From: Desulfoplanes formicivorans
GTDB lineage: Bacteria; Desulfobacterota; Desulfovibrionia; Desulfovibrionales; Desulfomicrobiaceae
Assembly (NCBI RefSeq): GCF_001748225.1
Contig: NZ_BDFE01000020.1
Coordinates: forward strand, 194,138 to 258,137
Length of the DNA stretch: 64,000 bases
Direction of reading: 5' to 3'
The notes under the pieces: generated by a model
Databases searched by the model: none
What the model saw: the letters and a program-made list of their open reading frames with translations, nothing else
Told to the model about the DNA's origin: nothing
In this document: positions 16,279 to 25,487 of the stretch, one piece after another
How the letters are laid out: each line of letters starts with the position of its first letter
Position numbering within the stretch: the first letter of the stretch is position 1
Made by a program: the position numbers and the translations under genes

Positions 16279-17241
16279 ATGTCTATGATCAAACGCATCC
16301 ATGCGTATCTCAACCAGTCGGGATGGGTGAAGCCTCCTTGGGACATCTCCTTTCTCGCTTCTGGTGAGTACCACGAGAACTATCTTGTTGCAGCTCAAGG
16401 GGCGCGGTATGTTTTCCGCATTAACCACGGCAGTCAGCTGGGATTGGCCGACCAGGTGGGGTACGAGTTCAGGGTTCTGAAGGCCCTGGCAAACAGCGGG
16501 GTTACACCTCGGCCGTATGCGGTTGATCCGGGGCCCAATGTCTTTGGTTCCGGCGTGTTGCTCATGGAATACGTGCCTGGCGTGCCCCTTAACTATCAAA
16601 CCGATCTGAAAAAGGCTGCGGCCATTTTTGCCCGGATTCACAGCCAGCCCGTGGTGGCCGGCCTGATTCGTCAGGACGATCCCCTTTCGGCCATAGCCGA
16701 GGAATCCCTTGGCCTGGTCCATCGGTATCCTGATCATCCCAGAACCCGGGAAAAGGAGCTGATTCTTCGATACCACGGGAAGATCCTTGAGCTTGTGGAG
16801 CACAATAGGGATCTTTTTGCCAATGAATCTCCGTGCATCGTGAACACCGAGGTCAATGCCGGGAATTTCTGCATGGGCCCGGATCGTTCCTATCTTGTGG
16901 ATTGGGAAAAGGCCGTGATTTCTTCCCGATACCAGGATCTGGGGCATTTTCTGGTGCCCACAACAACCTTGTGGAAAACGGATCACATCTGCACACCTGA
17001 GGAACGGCATGTCTTTTTGGAGGCGTACCAGGCTGCGTGCGATCAGGCTTTGGTCCTGGACGAACTGGTTTTCAAGACCGGGATGCTCATGCGGACCATA
17101 GCCCTACGGGCCACAGCATGGTGTTTCATGGCCTGGTACGAGTATACCCGGCAGGATCGGGGGCTCCGCCATCAAGGCACCTTCGAGCGCATCACCTCTT
17201 TTCTGGACAATCTTGAATGGATCTTCAACTCCGTGGAATAA
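16279..17241 (+). CDS. Aminoglycoside/choline-kinase-like (APH superfamily) protein with altered catalytic loop
   Basis: 320 residues with the APH fold: an N-lobe (ARYVFRINHGSQLGLADQVGYE), hinge LLMEYVPG (about 94-101) and a C-lobe. The catalytic loop, normally H-x-D-x4-N, reads N189-T-E191-V-N-A-G-N196, so the catalytic Asp is Glu and the His is Asn. The metal-binding Asp is kept (LVDWEKA, D208). It may be a weak or pseudo-kinase, or Glu may substitute. Its last 25 bp overlap the ABC ATPase gene, so the two are translated together. Inferred: phosphorylation or binding of the compound that the importer brings in, such as thiamine- or choline-like molecules. Confidence 0.75.
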   Translation: MSMIKRIHAYLNQSGWVKPPWDISFLASGEYHENYLVAAQGARYVFRINHGSQLGLADQVGYEFRVLKALANSGVTPRPYAVDPGPNVFGSGVLLMEYVPGVPLNYQTDLKKAAAIFARIHSQPVVAGLIRQDDPLSAIAEESLGLVHRYPDHPRTREKELILRYHGKILELVEHNRDLFANESPCIVNTEVNAGNFCMGPDRSYLVDWEKAVISSRYQDLGHFLVPTTTLWKTDHICTPEERHVFLEAYQAACDQALVLDELVFKTGMLMRTIALRATAWCFMAWYEYTRQDRGLRHQGTFERITSFLDNLEWIFNSVE

Positions 17242-18179
17242 GCAAGCAGTACAACGGCAAGCCGGTTTTGCAGGATGTTTCCTTTGACGTGGCCAAGGGC
17301 GAGTTTGTTGCCCTTGTGGGTCCTTCGGGCGCGGGCAAGACCACCTTGCTCAAGGTCATCGCCGGGCTGGAAGATCCTGATGGCGGCGAGATTCATTGTT
17401 CCTTTGCTTCGAGCAAGGAACGGCCGATCATTCTGGTGTTTCAGGATTTTCTTCTCTTTCCCACCATGACGGTCTTTGAGAACATCGCCTTTGGCCTGCG
17501 GGCCCGCAAGTTCCCCAAAACGGTGATCAGGGAACGGGTCGAGCATATGCTGCACTATTTTCAACTGGAAAACAGGGCCAACGCGTATCCTGCCCAGCTT
17601 TCGGGAGGCCAGCAGCAACGGGTGGCCATTGCACGCGGCATGGTGGTCAATCCGGCGGTCATGTTGCTTGACGAGCCCTTTGCCAATCTGGACAGGTCCC
17701 TGCGACTGGAAACAGCCGGGTTTATCCGCAGGACCCAACAGGAGTTCGGCATTACCACCATTGCCGTGACCCATGATCTTGATGAGGCCCTGGCCGTTTC
17801 CGACAGCATGGGCGTGCTCATGAAGGGCCGCCTGGAGCAGATGGGAACCCCCAAAGAGGTCTATTTCTTCCCCAAAAATCAGCAAGTTGCCAGGTTTCTG
17901 GGACCCATGAACACGATTCCTGCAGACATGTTTCACCTTCTTGATATGGATGTTGCCCCGGGTACAAGGGAATTGCTGGTTCGACCCGAGGCCCTGGATC
18001 TTGCTGCCGATCCTGACGGCCCGGGAACGATCCGCGAAGTGCGATTTTCCGGCCATTATCAGGCCTGTGTGGTGGCTGTTGGAGGCCGTGAGCTGGTGAT
18101 CTATCAAAAGCCCAATGGTCTGCGCACCGGCCATCGGGTTCGGATTCGGGTCAATGCGGATCTGGGCACCAGGGAATAA
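17217..18179 (+). CDS. ABC transporter ATP-binding protein (PotA/ThiQ/FbpC type)
   Basis: 320 residues. Walker A GPSGAGKTT (about 36-44), Q-loop QDFLLFP, signature LSGGQQQR, Walker B VMLLDEPF and the switch His in THD are all present. The C-terminal third is a TOBE-like regulatory domain (LLVRPEALDL, IREVRFSGHYQ). It energises the importer made by the lipoprotein and two permeases that follow. The 25-bp overlap with the kinase-like gene points to tight co-expression. The substrate class (thiamine, iron, polyamine, phosphonate) cannot be told from the ATPase alone. Confidence 0.9.
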   Translation: MDLQLRGISKQYNGKPVLQDVSFDVAKGEFVALVGPSGAGKTTLLKVIAGLEDPDGGEIHCSFASSKERPIILVFQDFLLFPTMTVFENIAFGLRARKFPKTVIRERVEHMLHYFQLENRANAYPAQLSGGQQQRVAIARGMVVNPAVMLLDEPFANLDRSLRLETAGFIRRTQQEFGITTIAVTHDLDEALAVSDSMGVLMKGRLEQMGTPKEVYFFPKNQQVARFLGPMNTIPADMFHLLDMDVAPGTRELLVRPEALDLAADPDGPGTIREVRFSGHYQACVVAVGGRELVIYQKPNGLRTGHRVRIRVNADLGTRE

Positions 18180-18401
18180 CGCTGGGAGCTGCAACGGGAG
18201 AGGCGACAAGGGCGGTTATGATGGCCATCCCGGCAGAAGGATGATGGCGAAGATGTTTTATCTGATCAGACCGGATATCCTGCGCGGTGTTAGGGGTATG
18301 GGCACCGTGTGGGAACAGGCTTGTTGCGGTTTTTGTCCCGGGCACTGAGCGTACACCTCTGGGCCTGGATCGGTGTCCCCCTGAACCTGCTGGAGATTGC
18401 T

Positions 18402-19625
18402 ATGAATAAAGGGATCTGGTTGTTGCTGGTCATGGTCATGCTGGTTGTCTCCTGTGGCAGCCAGGAGGAAAAAAAGGACTGGTTGCATCAGGATTTTGAT
18501 GCCATCACCCAGGCGGCGCGCAATACCGAGGTCCGCTGGTATATGTATGGTGGGTGGTCCCATGTGAATTCCTGGGTGGACACCTGGGTCAGCGAAGAGC
18601 TTGCTTCAAGATACGGCATTCGTCTTGTGCGCGTCCCCATGGATGCCTCGGTCTTTGTCAACAAGCTCCTTGCTGAAAAAGCGGCCGGCAAAGAGACCGG
18701 AGTCATTGATCTGTTGTGGATCAATGGGGAAAATTTCAAAAACGCCAAGGAAGCCGGACTGCTTACCGGACCCTTTACCCCGTTGCTTCCCCATTTCACG
18801 ACACTTTTTGATCCAGATGCCGCAGCCCATGATTTCGGCTACCCTGTGGACGGGTATGAAGCCCCATGGGGCCGTGCTCAATTCGTGCTGGAGTATGATA
18901 CCGCCAGGACACCAGAGCCGCCGCACACCCTGGACGAGCTCAAAACGTGGATCAAGGCCCATCCCGGCAGATTCACCTACCCCCAGCCCCCGGATTTCAC
19001 GGGGTCGGCCTTTGTCCGCCAGGTGTTCTACGCGGTGACCGGGGGAGCGCAGCAGTACATGTCCGGGTTTGATCAGGCCCTGTTTGACGCCCGGGTTCCG
19101 GCTCTCTGGGCGTGGCTCAACGAGGTCAAGCCCTATCTCTGGCAGGAAGGCAAAACCTACCCCAAGGACAGTGGGATTCTGGATACCCTGTTTGCCCGAG
19201 GTGAAGTGGACATGTCCATGTCCTATCATCCCTCCCATGCCCAGACCAAAATTCTGGAATCCGCCTATCCCTCCACCGTGAGGACCTTTGTGCTCAGGGA
19301 CGGGTCAGTGGCCAATACCCATTTTCTGGCCATTCCCTTTAATGCGCCCAATGTGCCCGGGGCTTTGGTTGTGGCGAATTTTCTCCTGTCCGTGGATGCC
19401 CAGGTTGCCAAATACCGACCTGATAACTGGGGTGATTTCCCCGCCTTGGACATGAATCGGCTCTCGCCTGAAGAAAGAGACCGGTTCGACCAGGTGGATC
19501 TGGGCCCGGCCACCCTCAGTGCCCGGTATCTGGCGGATTATGCTGTTCCGGAAATCCCCTCGGCCTACCTGGAGGCCATTGAACAGGGCTGGAACGAACA
19601 TGTCCTTGGAAACGCGGGGCCGTAA
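18402..19625 (+). CDS. ABC transporter substrate-binding lipoprotein (YnjB-like)
   Basis: 407 residues from ATG 18402, which has GGAG upstream and directly begins a lipoprotein signal peptide (WLLLVMVMLVVSC, lipobox VVSC). The mature part resembles COG4134/YnjB: VRWYMYGGWSHVNSWVDTWV, DLLWINGENF, VDGYEAPWGRAQFVLEYD. It captures the substrate in the periplasm and passes it to the two permeases. E. coli ynjBCD has the same gene types; its substrate is not well established. A 222-bp gap without a gene separates it from the ATPase. Confidence 0.82.
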   Translation: MNKGIWLLLVMVMLVVSCGSQEEKKDWLHQDFDAITQAARNTEVRWYMYGGWSHVNSWVDTWVSEELASRYGIRLVRVPMDASVFVNKLLAEKAAGKETGVIDLLWINGENFKNAKEAGLLTGPFTPLLPHFTTLFDPDAAAHDFGYPVDGYEAPWGRAQFVLEYDTARTPEPPHTLDELKTWIKAHPGRFTYPQPPDFTGSAFVRQVFYAVTGGAQQYMSGFDQALFDARVPALWAWLNEVKPYLWQEGKTYPKDSGILDTLFARGEVDMSMSYHPSHAQTKILESAYPSTVRTFVLRDGSVANTHFLAIPFNAPNVPGALVVANFLLSVDAQVAKYRPDNWGDFPALDMNRLSPEERDRFDQVDLGPATLSARYLADYAVPEIPSAYLEAIEQGWNEHVLGNAGP

Positions 19626-19635
19626 ACCAGTGGTC

Positions 19636-20502
19636 ATGACCCGACGAGCTCTTCTTCTTCGGCTTTCTCCCTTGCTCATTCCGTATGTCAGTTTCTTTTG
19701 CGCGGGGGTGGTCCTTGCGTTTGTGCAGTCACTGGGCCTGATGAGCCCTGTGCCCCTGCATCAGGACTATCTGGACGCCTATGTTCGTCTGTTTGACTCA
19801 CCCTGGTTTTATGAGATGTTCGGGTTTTCCCTGTACGTGGCCCTGATTTCGGCCCTGATCGCCACGGCCGGGGGAACCCTGCTGGCCTACGGCATCTGGG
19901 GGATGCCGGTTGTGCTCAGGCGGATGAGTGTGGTGTACAAGACAACCCTCATCCTGCCCCATATCGCCATCGGGTTCATCATTATGGTTCTGTGCAGCCA
20001 GTCCGGTGTCTTGGCCTCCCTTGCCCATGCTCTCGGACTCATTGCCCGACCCGAAGAATTTCCAAACATGCTTTATGATCAGTCGGGCCTGGGGCTCATT
20101 GCCGCGTACACCTACAAGGAAATGCCGTTTGCCATACTCATGGTGCTTGGCCCCCTGGCCGGGTTCGACCGTCGTCTGGTCACTTGTGCGCGGATGTTCG
20201 GGGCAACAAGGACGGCGATTTTTTGGCGCATCATTCTTCCCCATATTGCGCCGGCCATGCATTCCGCGTTCATCATCCTCTTCCTGTACGCCTTTGGGGC
20301 CTTTGACATCCCGTATATCCTTGGCAGCAGCAAACCGGCCATGCTGAGCATCGAGGTCTACAATCTGTATTTCAAGCGGGATCTGATCAACAGACCCACG
20401 GCTCTGGCCATGCTCATGCTCATGCTGCTTTTTTCGGTTCTGTTCATCATGCTCTATTCCAGGGTGGTTGCTTCCCTGAGGGCACAGGAGAGAAAATTGT
20501 GA
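19636..20502 (+). CDS. ABC transporter permease, first subunit
   Basis: About 288 residues with six membrane segments. The EAA-type loop that docks the ATPase is near TCARMFGATRTAIFWRIILPHI. I chose ATG 19636, 10 bp after the lipoprotein stop, because the longer frame runs back through that gene. It resembles the N-terminal half of YnjC/ThiP-type double permeases. The 3' end overlaps the second permease by 4 bp (GTGA). Confidence 0.85.
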   Translation: MTRRALLLRLSPLLIPYVSFFCAGVVLAFVQSLGLMSPVPLHQDYLDAYVRLFDSPWFYEMFGFSLYVALISALIATAGGTLLAYGIWGMPVVLRRMSVVYKTTLILPHIAIGFIIMVLCSQSGVLASLAHALGLIARPEEFPNMLYDQSGLGLIAAYTYKEMPFAILMVLGPLAGFDRRLVTCARMFGATRTAIFWRIILPHIAPAMHSAFIILFLYAFGAFDIPYILGSSKPAMLSIEVYNLYFKRDLINRPTALAMLMLMLLFSVLFIMLYSRVVASLRAQERKL

Positions 20503-21290
20503 GGCATGTCCTGCTGTTGGCTTTTCTGGTTATTGTTTTTGTACTCCCCTTGGTGGTGCTGGGCGGGTATGCCCTGGCTCCCCGGTGGCAGTTTCCCCAT
20601 CTGATCCCCGAGGCGTTTGATTTCGGTTCCCTTGCCTTTCTGTATCGCGAGCATGCTTCCCTCATGCGACACATGATGTCCTCGGTGGGGTATTCCCTGG
20701 CAACGGTTCTTGTTTCCCTGGTCATGTGCTATGGCCCGGCCCGGGTCATGGCTCGGCAATCGTTTGCCGGTCGGCATCTGCTGGAGGGGTTTCTCCTGGC
20801 TCCGGCCCTTGTCCCGCCCATGACTTTTGCCATGGGGTTGCATGTCCTGTTCATCAGGATGTCCCTGGCGGATACGCTGCTCGGTGTGGTCCTGGTTCTG
20901 GCCGTTTTCAGCTACCCCTACATGCTCCGGGCCCTCATTGCCGGATTTCATGTTGTTGACAATTCCTATGCCCTGTGCGCGGCAAATCTGGGCGCTTCCC
21001 CGTGGACCGTATTTGCACGGGTTGAACTGCCTTTGCTGCTTCCGGCGATTATTGCCGGGGGAAGCGTGGTCTTCCTGGTTGCCTTTTCCGAATATTTTCT
21101 TGTTTTTCTCATCGGTGGCGGGGCAGTGCCCTCCTTTACCGGCTATCTCTTTCCGATTCTCTCCTCCTCCAACAGATCCCTGGGATCGGTATTGACTCTG
21201 GTTTTTGTGGCCGTTCCCCTGGTGTTTTTTGTCCTTATTGAATGGGTTGTGGGACGTTCCTTTCGCCGCATGGGCGTGGGGAGCATGTAG
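20499..21290 (+). CDS. ABC transporter permease, second subunit
   Basis: 263 residues from a GTG start with AGGAG 10 bp upstream. About six membrane segments. The EAA-like loop is CAANLGASPWTVFARVELPLLLPAI. It pairs with the preceding permease; in E. coli the two are fused in YnjC. It is the last gene of the run that begins at 13672; a 130-bp spacer follows. Confidence 0.85.
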   Translation: MRHVLLLAFLVIVFVLPLVVLGGYALAPRWQFPHLIPEAFDFGSLAFLYREHASLMRHMMSSVGYSLATVLVSLVMCYGPARVMARQSFAGRHLLEGFLLAPALVPPMTFAMGLHVLFIRMSLADTLLGVVLVLAVFSYPYMLRALIAGFHVVDNSYALCAANLGASPWTVFARVELPLLLPAIIAGGSVVFLVAFSEYFLVFLIGGGAVPSFTGYLFPILSSSNRSLGSVLTLVFVAVPLVFFVLIEWVVGRSFRRMGVGSM

Positions 21291-21420
21291 GTGCTTTTTA
21301 TCAAAGTTATACATGGCTGTCCTTGACACTTGCTATGCATGGACCTACGACCTCTGCCGGAATAATGCTAAAATGTGGTGGTAGTATTTCTGGAGGATTT
21401 CCAAAGGAGGAGTTGATTCA

Positions 21421-22926
21421 ATGAAACGAGAGCAGTGGGGCACCAGGGTGGGTTTTATCCTGGCTGCAGTTGGTTCGGCTATCGGTCTGGGGAATATCTG
21501 GCGATTTCCCTATATCACCTATGAAAATGGCGGGGGCGCCTTTTTGATCCCCTATTTTTTCGCCATGCTCACGGCCGGTATTCCGTTCATGATTCTGGAA
21601 TTTGGTGTCGGGCACAAATTCAGGGGGTCCGCACCCAAGATTTTTTCAGCCCTTTCCAAAAAATGGGAATGGCTTGGCTGGTGGCAGATCGTGGTCTCCT
21701 TTACCATCGCTGTCTATTATGTGGCGGTTGTTGCCTGGTCCATCGTGTACTGCTGGCTTTCCTTTGATCAGGGATGGGGAGACAATACCGGTGATTTCTT
21801 TTTCAAGAGTTTCCTCCATCTTTCCGGAAGTCCTACCGAAATAGGGAATATCCAGTGGCCCATTCTGGGGGCCATCACGTTTTCGTGGTTTGTGTGCTGG
21901 ATTTTTCTGTACCGTGGCGTGCGCACGGGTATTGAAACCGCGGGCAAGATCTTCATGCCCCTTCTTTTCTTCATGGTCATCCTGTTCATGGGCCGGGCCA
22001 TCTTTTTGCCCGGGGCCAGCACCGGACTTGACTGGTTTCTCAAGCCGGATTTTTCCCGAATCCTGGATTACAAGGTGTGGGCGGCTGCCTACGGTCAGAT
22101 TTTCTATTCCCTGAGCATCGGGTTCGGGATCATGCTTACGTATTCCAGTTACCTGCCCAAGAAATCGGACATCAACAACAACGCCTTTATCACCGTGTTC
22201 ATCAACTGCGGTTTCAGCATGATCGCCGGATTGATGATCTTTTCCGTTCTGGGCAACATGGCCGTGCAGCAGGGCGTACCTGTTTCCGAAGTGGTTGGTT
22301 CAGGCGTGGGCCTGGCCTTTATCACCATTCCCAAGGCCATCAATCTGCTGCCCGCTCCGGTGTTTTTCGGAAGCATCTTTTTCCTGGCATTGGTGTTTGC
22401 GGGGTTGAGTTCGGAAATTTCCATCTGTGAAACCGTTATTTCTTCCCTTATTGACAAGTTCGGATGGAACCGGAAGGCCGCGGCCACGCTTTTTTGCGTG
22501 GTGGGGTTTGGCGTGAGTGTGGTTTTTTCCACAAGCGCCGGACTGTTGATCCTGGATATTGTCGACCACTTTGCCAATAACTACGGTATCCTGCTCGGTG
22601 GTCTGGCAGAAATGATCTTCCTGTCTTGGGTGCTCAATCTCGAGGACGTCAGGAAGTACGTCAATTCCATTTCCGATTTTGCCGTTGGGTCCTGGTGGAA
22701 CATCAGCCTCAAGTACGTGACCACATTCTGTCTGGGGTACATGGTTATTGCCAATCTGATCAGCGATTTCTCCAAACCCTATGGCGGATATCCCGTGAGT
22801 TCCCTGTTTTATTTCGGATGGCATGTGCTTGAATTGACCCTGCTTTTGGCGTTGATCATGCATTTCAAGCCGTCTGCTTCCGAACCCCAGCCCGTCAAGG
22901 TTTCCAGTCAGGGAGGTCGTCACTAA
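21421..22926 (+). CDS. Na+-dependent symporter of the neurotransmitter:sodium symporter (SNF/NSS) family
   Basis: 501 residues, about 12 membrane segments. The N-terminus 'REQWGTRVGFILAAVGSAIGLGNIWRFPY' carries the conserved TM1 Na+/substrate-binding residues (GSAIGLGNIWRFPY). TM6 is YSLSIGFGIMLTYSSY. It imports an amino acid with sodium. AAAGGAGGAG lies 9 bp before the ATG. The 31-codon gene at its stop encodes a MetS-type small subunit, so by analogy with Corynebacterium MetPS the substrate may be methionine or alanine. A TTGACA at about 21323 could be a -35 box but no good -10 follows. Confidence 0.92.
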   Translation: MKREQWGTRVGFILAAVGSAIGLGNIWRFPYITYENGGGAFLIPYFFAMLTAGIPFMILEFGVGHKFRGSAPKIFSALSKKWEWLGWWQIVVSFTIAVYYVAVVAWSIVYCWLSFDQGWGDNTGDFFFKSFLHLSGSPTEIGNIQWPILGAITFSWFVCWIFLYRGVRTGIETAGKIFMPLLFFMVILFMGRAIFLPGASTGLDWFLKPDFSRILDYKVWAAAYGQIFYSLSIGFGIMLTYSSYLPKKSDINNNAFITVFINCGFSMIAGLMIFSVLGNMAVQQGVPVSEVVGSGVGLAFITIPKAINLLPAPVFFGSIFFLALVFAGLSSEISICETVISSLIDKFGWNRKAAATLFCVVGFGVSVVFSTSAGLLILDIVDHFANNYGILLGGLAEMIFLSWVLNLEDVRKYVNSISDFAVGSWWNISLKYVTTFCLGYMVIANLISDFSKPYGGYPVSSLFYFGWHVLELTLLLALIMHFKPSASEPQPVKVSSQGGRH

Positions 22927-23021
22927 TGTCCACATCCGCAGTTATCATGCTCATCTTTGGTTTGACCATCACGTGGGGAGGCGCTGCCGTGTGCATCTCC
23001 AAGGCAATGAAGAAAAGCTAG
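22926..23021 (+). CDS. MetS-type NSS transporter small subunit (31 aa)
   Basis: MSTSAVIMLIFGLTITWGG begins a 31-residue protein with one membrane helix and a basic C-terminus ending KAMKKS. The ATG shares its A with the TAA stop of the symporter gene (TAATG), so it depends on translational coupling. The pattern (hydrophobic helix, 'TWGGAAVCI', short basic tail) matches the small subunit of methionine/alanine NSS importers, which is needed for transport in MetPS. It is short enough to be missed by automated annotation. Confidence 0.85.
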   Translation: MSTSAVIMLIFGLTITWGGAAVCISKAMKKS

Positions 23022-23041
23022 CGATCCTTCAGCTTTACTAA

Positions 23042-23091
23042 ACACCCAAAAGGCCCCTGATGCGCTGACGCGTCAGGGGCCTTTTGGGTGT
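23042..23091. terminator. Strong bidirectional terminator between convergent genes
   Basis: A perfect 19-bp stem, ACACCCAAAAGGCCCCTGA (23042-23060) with TCAGGGGCCTTTTGGGTGT (23073-23091), around a 12-bp loop. It serves the symporter operon (plus) and the DMT transporter (minus). Confidence 0.92.
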
Positions 23092-23123
23092 CGGGGCAGG
23101 GAGCATCCGGGAGCCCACGCGGG

Positions 23124-23987
23124 CTATGCCGCTTTCGTGTCGGTATATACCAGGAGCAGCACCGCTCCCAGAATGGTCGAGATCCCGAGATATCCGGTCA
23201 GGGTAAACCGTTCCCCCCACCAGAAATAGGCCATGACTCCGGCAACCACTGGTTCCAGCGTGGCCACGATGGCGGCCTTGGACGCATCAAGATGTTTGAG
23301 ACCGATGCAGTAGAAGGTGTAGGCGCCAAAGGTGGTGGCCAGTCCCAGAAAAAAGACCGCAGCCAGTCCGATGGGAGTCATGGGGTGGAAGTGGATCCAG
23401 GGGAGCAGTCCCAAGAGGCCGACCGGAAGGGTATAGGCGAAGATGGTGTGGGTGGGATAGATGTTCAGATAGTGCTTTCCGAAAATATAATACAGGGCAT
23501 AGCTCAGCCCGGCCACAAGGCCTGCGGCAATGCCCAGGGGGGTGACTCGGATCGCTTGAGTGGCAGAGGATCCCAGGGCCACGCCCGCGACCCCGGCGAT
23601 GGTCAGGCCGACACAGACGAGCTTCATGGATGTCAGGGTTTCCCCGAGGATCAATCGGGCCAGGATGGCGACCCAGGCCGGCGCGGTATACAGAAGAACC
23701 GCTGCCAGGGCGGCCCCGCTGTTTTGAACCGCGATCTGATAGCTGCCGAAAAAAACGGTTACCCCAAGGAAACCGAACCCCGTGATCGCGGGAAGGTCCT
23801 TGGGGGCAATCTTGTACCCCCTGGTCCATACCGCCTGGGCAAGAAAAAAAATCCAGCCGAATCCGGCCCGCCAGAAGGCGACCTCAAGGGGGTCCATCCC
23901 CTGGGAAAAGGCGAGCTTGGAAAAAGGACCCAGACATCCCCAGAGGGTGGCGGCAGCAACAACCGGTAGAACACCTCGGATGATCAT
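23124..23987 (-). CDS. EamA/DMT-family metabolite exporter
   Basis: 287 residues, ten hydrophobic segments in two EamA repeats. Repeat one begins LWGCLGPFSKLAFSQGMDPLE with the family's FWR motif (VAFWRAGFG); repeat two ends with ASKAAIVATLEPVVAGVMAYFWWGE, the usual EP motif. It should move small metabolites or amino acids across the inner membrane; the substrate cannot be predicted. AAGGAG lies 6 bp before the ATG at 23987. It is a single-gene unit converging on the symporter operon. Confidence 0.88.
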   Translation of the reverse strand: MIIRGVLPVVAAATLWGCLGPFSKLAFSQGMDPLEVAFWRAGFGWIFFLAQAVWTRGYKIAPKDLPAITGFGFLGVTVFFGSYQIAVQNSGAALAAVLLYTAPAWVAILARLILGETLTSMKLVCVGLTIAGVAGVALGSSATQAIRVTPLGIAAGLVAGLSYALYYIFGKHYLNIYPTHTIFAYTLPVGLLGLLPWIHFHPMTPIGLAAVFFLGLATTFGAYTFYCIGLKHLDASKAAIVATLEPVVAGVMAYFWWGERFTLTGYLGISTILGAVLLLVYTDTKAA

Positions 23988-24407
23988 TCGTGCTCCTTAG
24001 TGATACGCATGCGCATGATTGACCGGGGATATGTACGAAGAGTCAGACACGCGGGCAAGGGAAATTTCCACCATACTCGGGCGTGTATCCGCATTGCAAT
24101 CCGCCATGGCACCCGGCTTCCGGGGATTGCTGCTCCGGTTTTCCCTTTACCTGTGAGGCTGATGATCGTAAGAACCCTTGTGCTGATGACGGGCAGGGAA
24201 CCGGCGATATCTGCCGGGATGATGATCCCGACATGAGTGCCACCGCCTGGACGGTCACGCGGGAACACGCACTACGGGAAGCGGCTGCAGTCAAACGCGT
24301 ACGCCTCTGCCTTCTTTCCCCTCTTGTGTGGTATCGCTGCCAGCGCGTTGTAAGCGTATGAGAGATATGCCTGTCTGCAATAATCACGAACCGTACAAGG
24401 AGTTCCC
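23988..24407. other. 420-bp intergenic region
   Basis: It lies between the divergent DMT transporter and the APH-like kinase and must hold both promoters. Several 60-90 codon frames occur on both strands but have no coding character. I recognise no riboswitch, repeat or RNA gene. Confidence 0.4.
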
Positions 24408-25487
24408 ATGCTTGAAATAACCGTTGACATGATAGAACGTTTTCTCAAGGAGACCCTGCCTGGCACCATCAAGCTGACCGGCCTTGGAGAGATCGGGTCC
24501 CTTGATGAACAGGGCATGAAGGATTTCGGGTATGGCAAGCCCATGCTCATTGCCTATGAGCAGGATGGCGTTGCCAAGCAGGCGGTCATTTCTTCCATGC
24601 GCGGTGATAAATACGGCCATCAATTTTATTGGGATCGGGCGGCCATCCTCATGTTCCAGTACGAGACCGGAACCAGGATCAAGCAGCATGTCCGTCCTCT
24701 TGGCCTTGGGTATGCCGATAAAAAAGGCAAGCTGGTTCCCATGAAAGATCCCGAGGAATTCTTCATCCTCAACGAAAAGGTCGAGGGGCACGATTATTTT
24801 CTTGATCTTGAGCGCATACGCAAGGGGCAGGTCACGGACAGCGACAGAGAACTGGCCCGCAAATTCGCCTTGTGGCTGGCAGATCTGCATGCCGAAAAAA
24901 GGGATGATCCTGATTTGTATCTGCGCAGGACCCGGCAGCTCATTGGGGATTCCGAATGCATCTGGGGGCTGGTGGACGGGTACCCCCATCCGTATGAACA
25001 TTTCACGCCCAACCGGTTTATCGCCCTGGAGAAAAAGCTCATCGACTGGCGTTGGAAACTGCGCTCCTTTACCCACCGGTTGCGCGCAACCCATGGAGAT
25101 TTTCATCCCTGGAACGTGCTTGTCAGGGAAGACAATGATTTTTCGGTTCTTGATTGCAGCCGGGGACTGTGGGGAGAACCGGGCGATGACGTGGCCACCA
25201 TGAGCTGCAATTACCTGCTGTTTGGCTTGTACGATCAGCCTCGATTATCCGGTCCCTTTGAGTCCATATACCGCACTTTCTGGGACACCTATCTTGATGC
25301 CACCGGAGACGAGGAAATGCTCCGTGTTGTTGCTCCCTATTACGTATTTCGCGGGCTGGTCATTGCCTCGCCCGAGTGGTATCCCAACCATCCCCTGGAA
25401 GTTCGCAAGGGACTGCTCCGATTCCTGGAAAACGTGCTCGAGGACGAGGTGTTTGATTATGTCCATATCAACAAGTACATGGAGTAA
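24408..25487 (+). CDS. APH-family phosphotransferase (kinase-like)
   Basis: 359 residues with AAGGAG 5 bp before the ATG. The C-lobe carries an intact catalytic loop HGDFHPWN and the metal-binding Asp in VLDCSRGLWGEPGDDV. The N-lobe is unusual (GKPMLIAYEQDGVAKQAVISSMRGDKYGHQF). It should transfer phosphate from ATP to a small-molecule hydroxyl. The stop overlaps the start of an APS-kinase-like gene (TAATG), forming a two-kinase operon. The substrate is unknown. Unlike the kinase-like protein at 16279, all catalytic residues are present. Confidence 0.82.
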   Translation: MLEITVDMIERFLKETLPGTIKLTGLGEIGSLDEQGMKDFGYGKPMLIAYEQDGVAKQAVISSMRGDKYGHQFYWDRAAILMFQYETGTRIKQHVRPLGLGYADKKGKLVPMKDPEEFFILNEKVEGHDYFLDLERIRKGQVTDSDRELARKFALWLADLHAEKRDDPDLYLRRTRQLIGDSECIWGLVDGYPHPYEHFTPNRFIALEKKLIDWRWKLRSFTHRLRATHGDFHPWNVLVREDNDFSVLDCSRGLWGEPGDDVATMSCNYLLFGLYDQPRLSGPFESIYRTFWDTYLDATGDEEMLRVVAPYYVFRGLVIASPEWYPNHPLEVRKGLLRFLENVLEDEVFDYVHINKYME

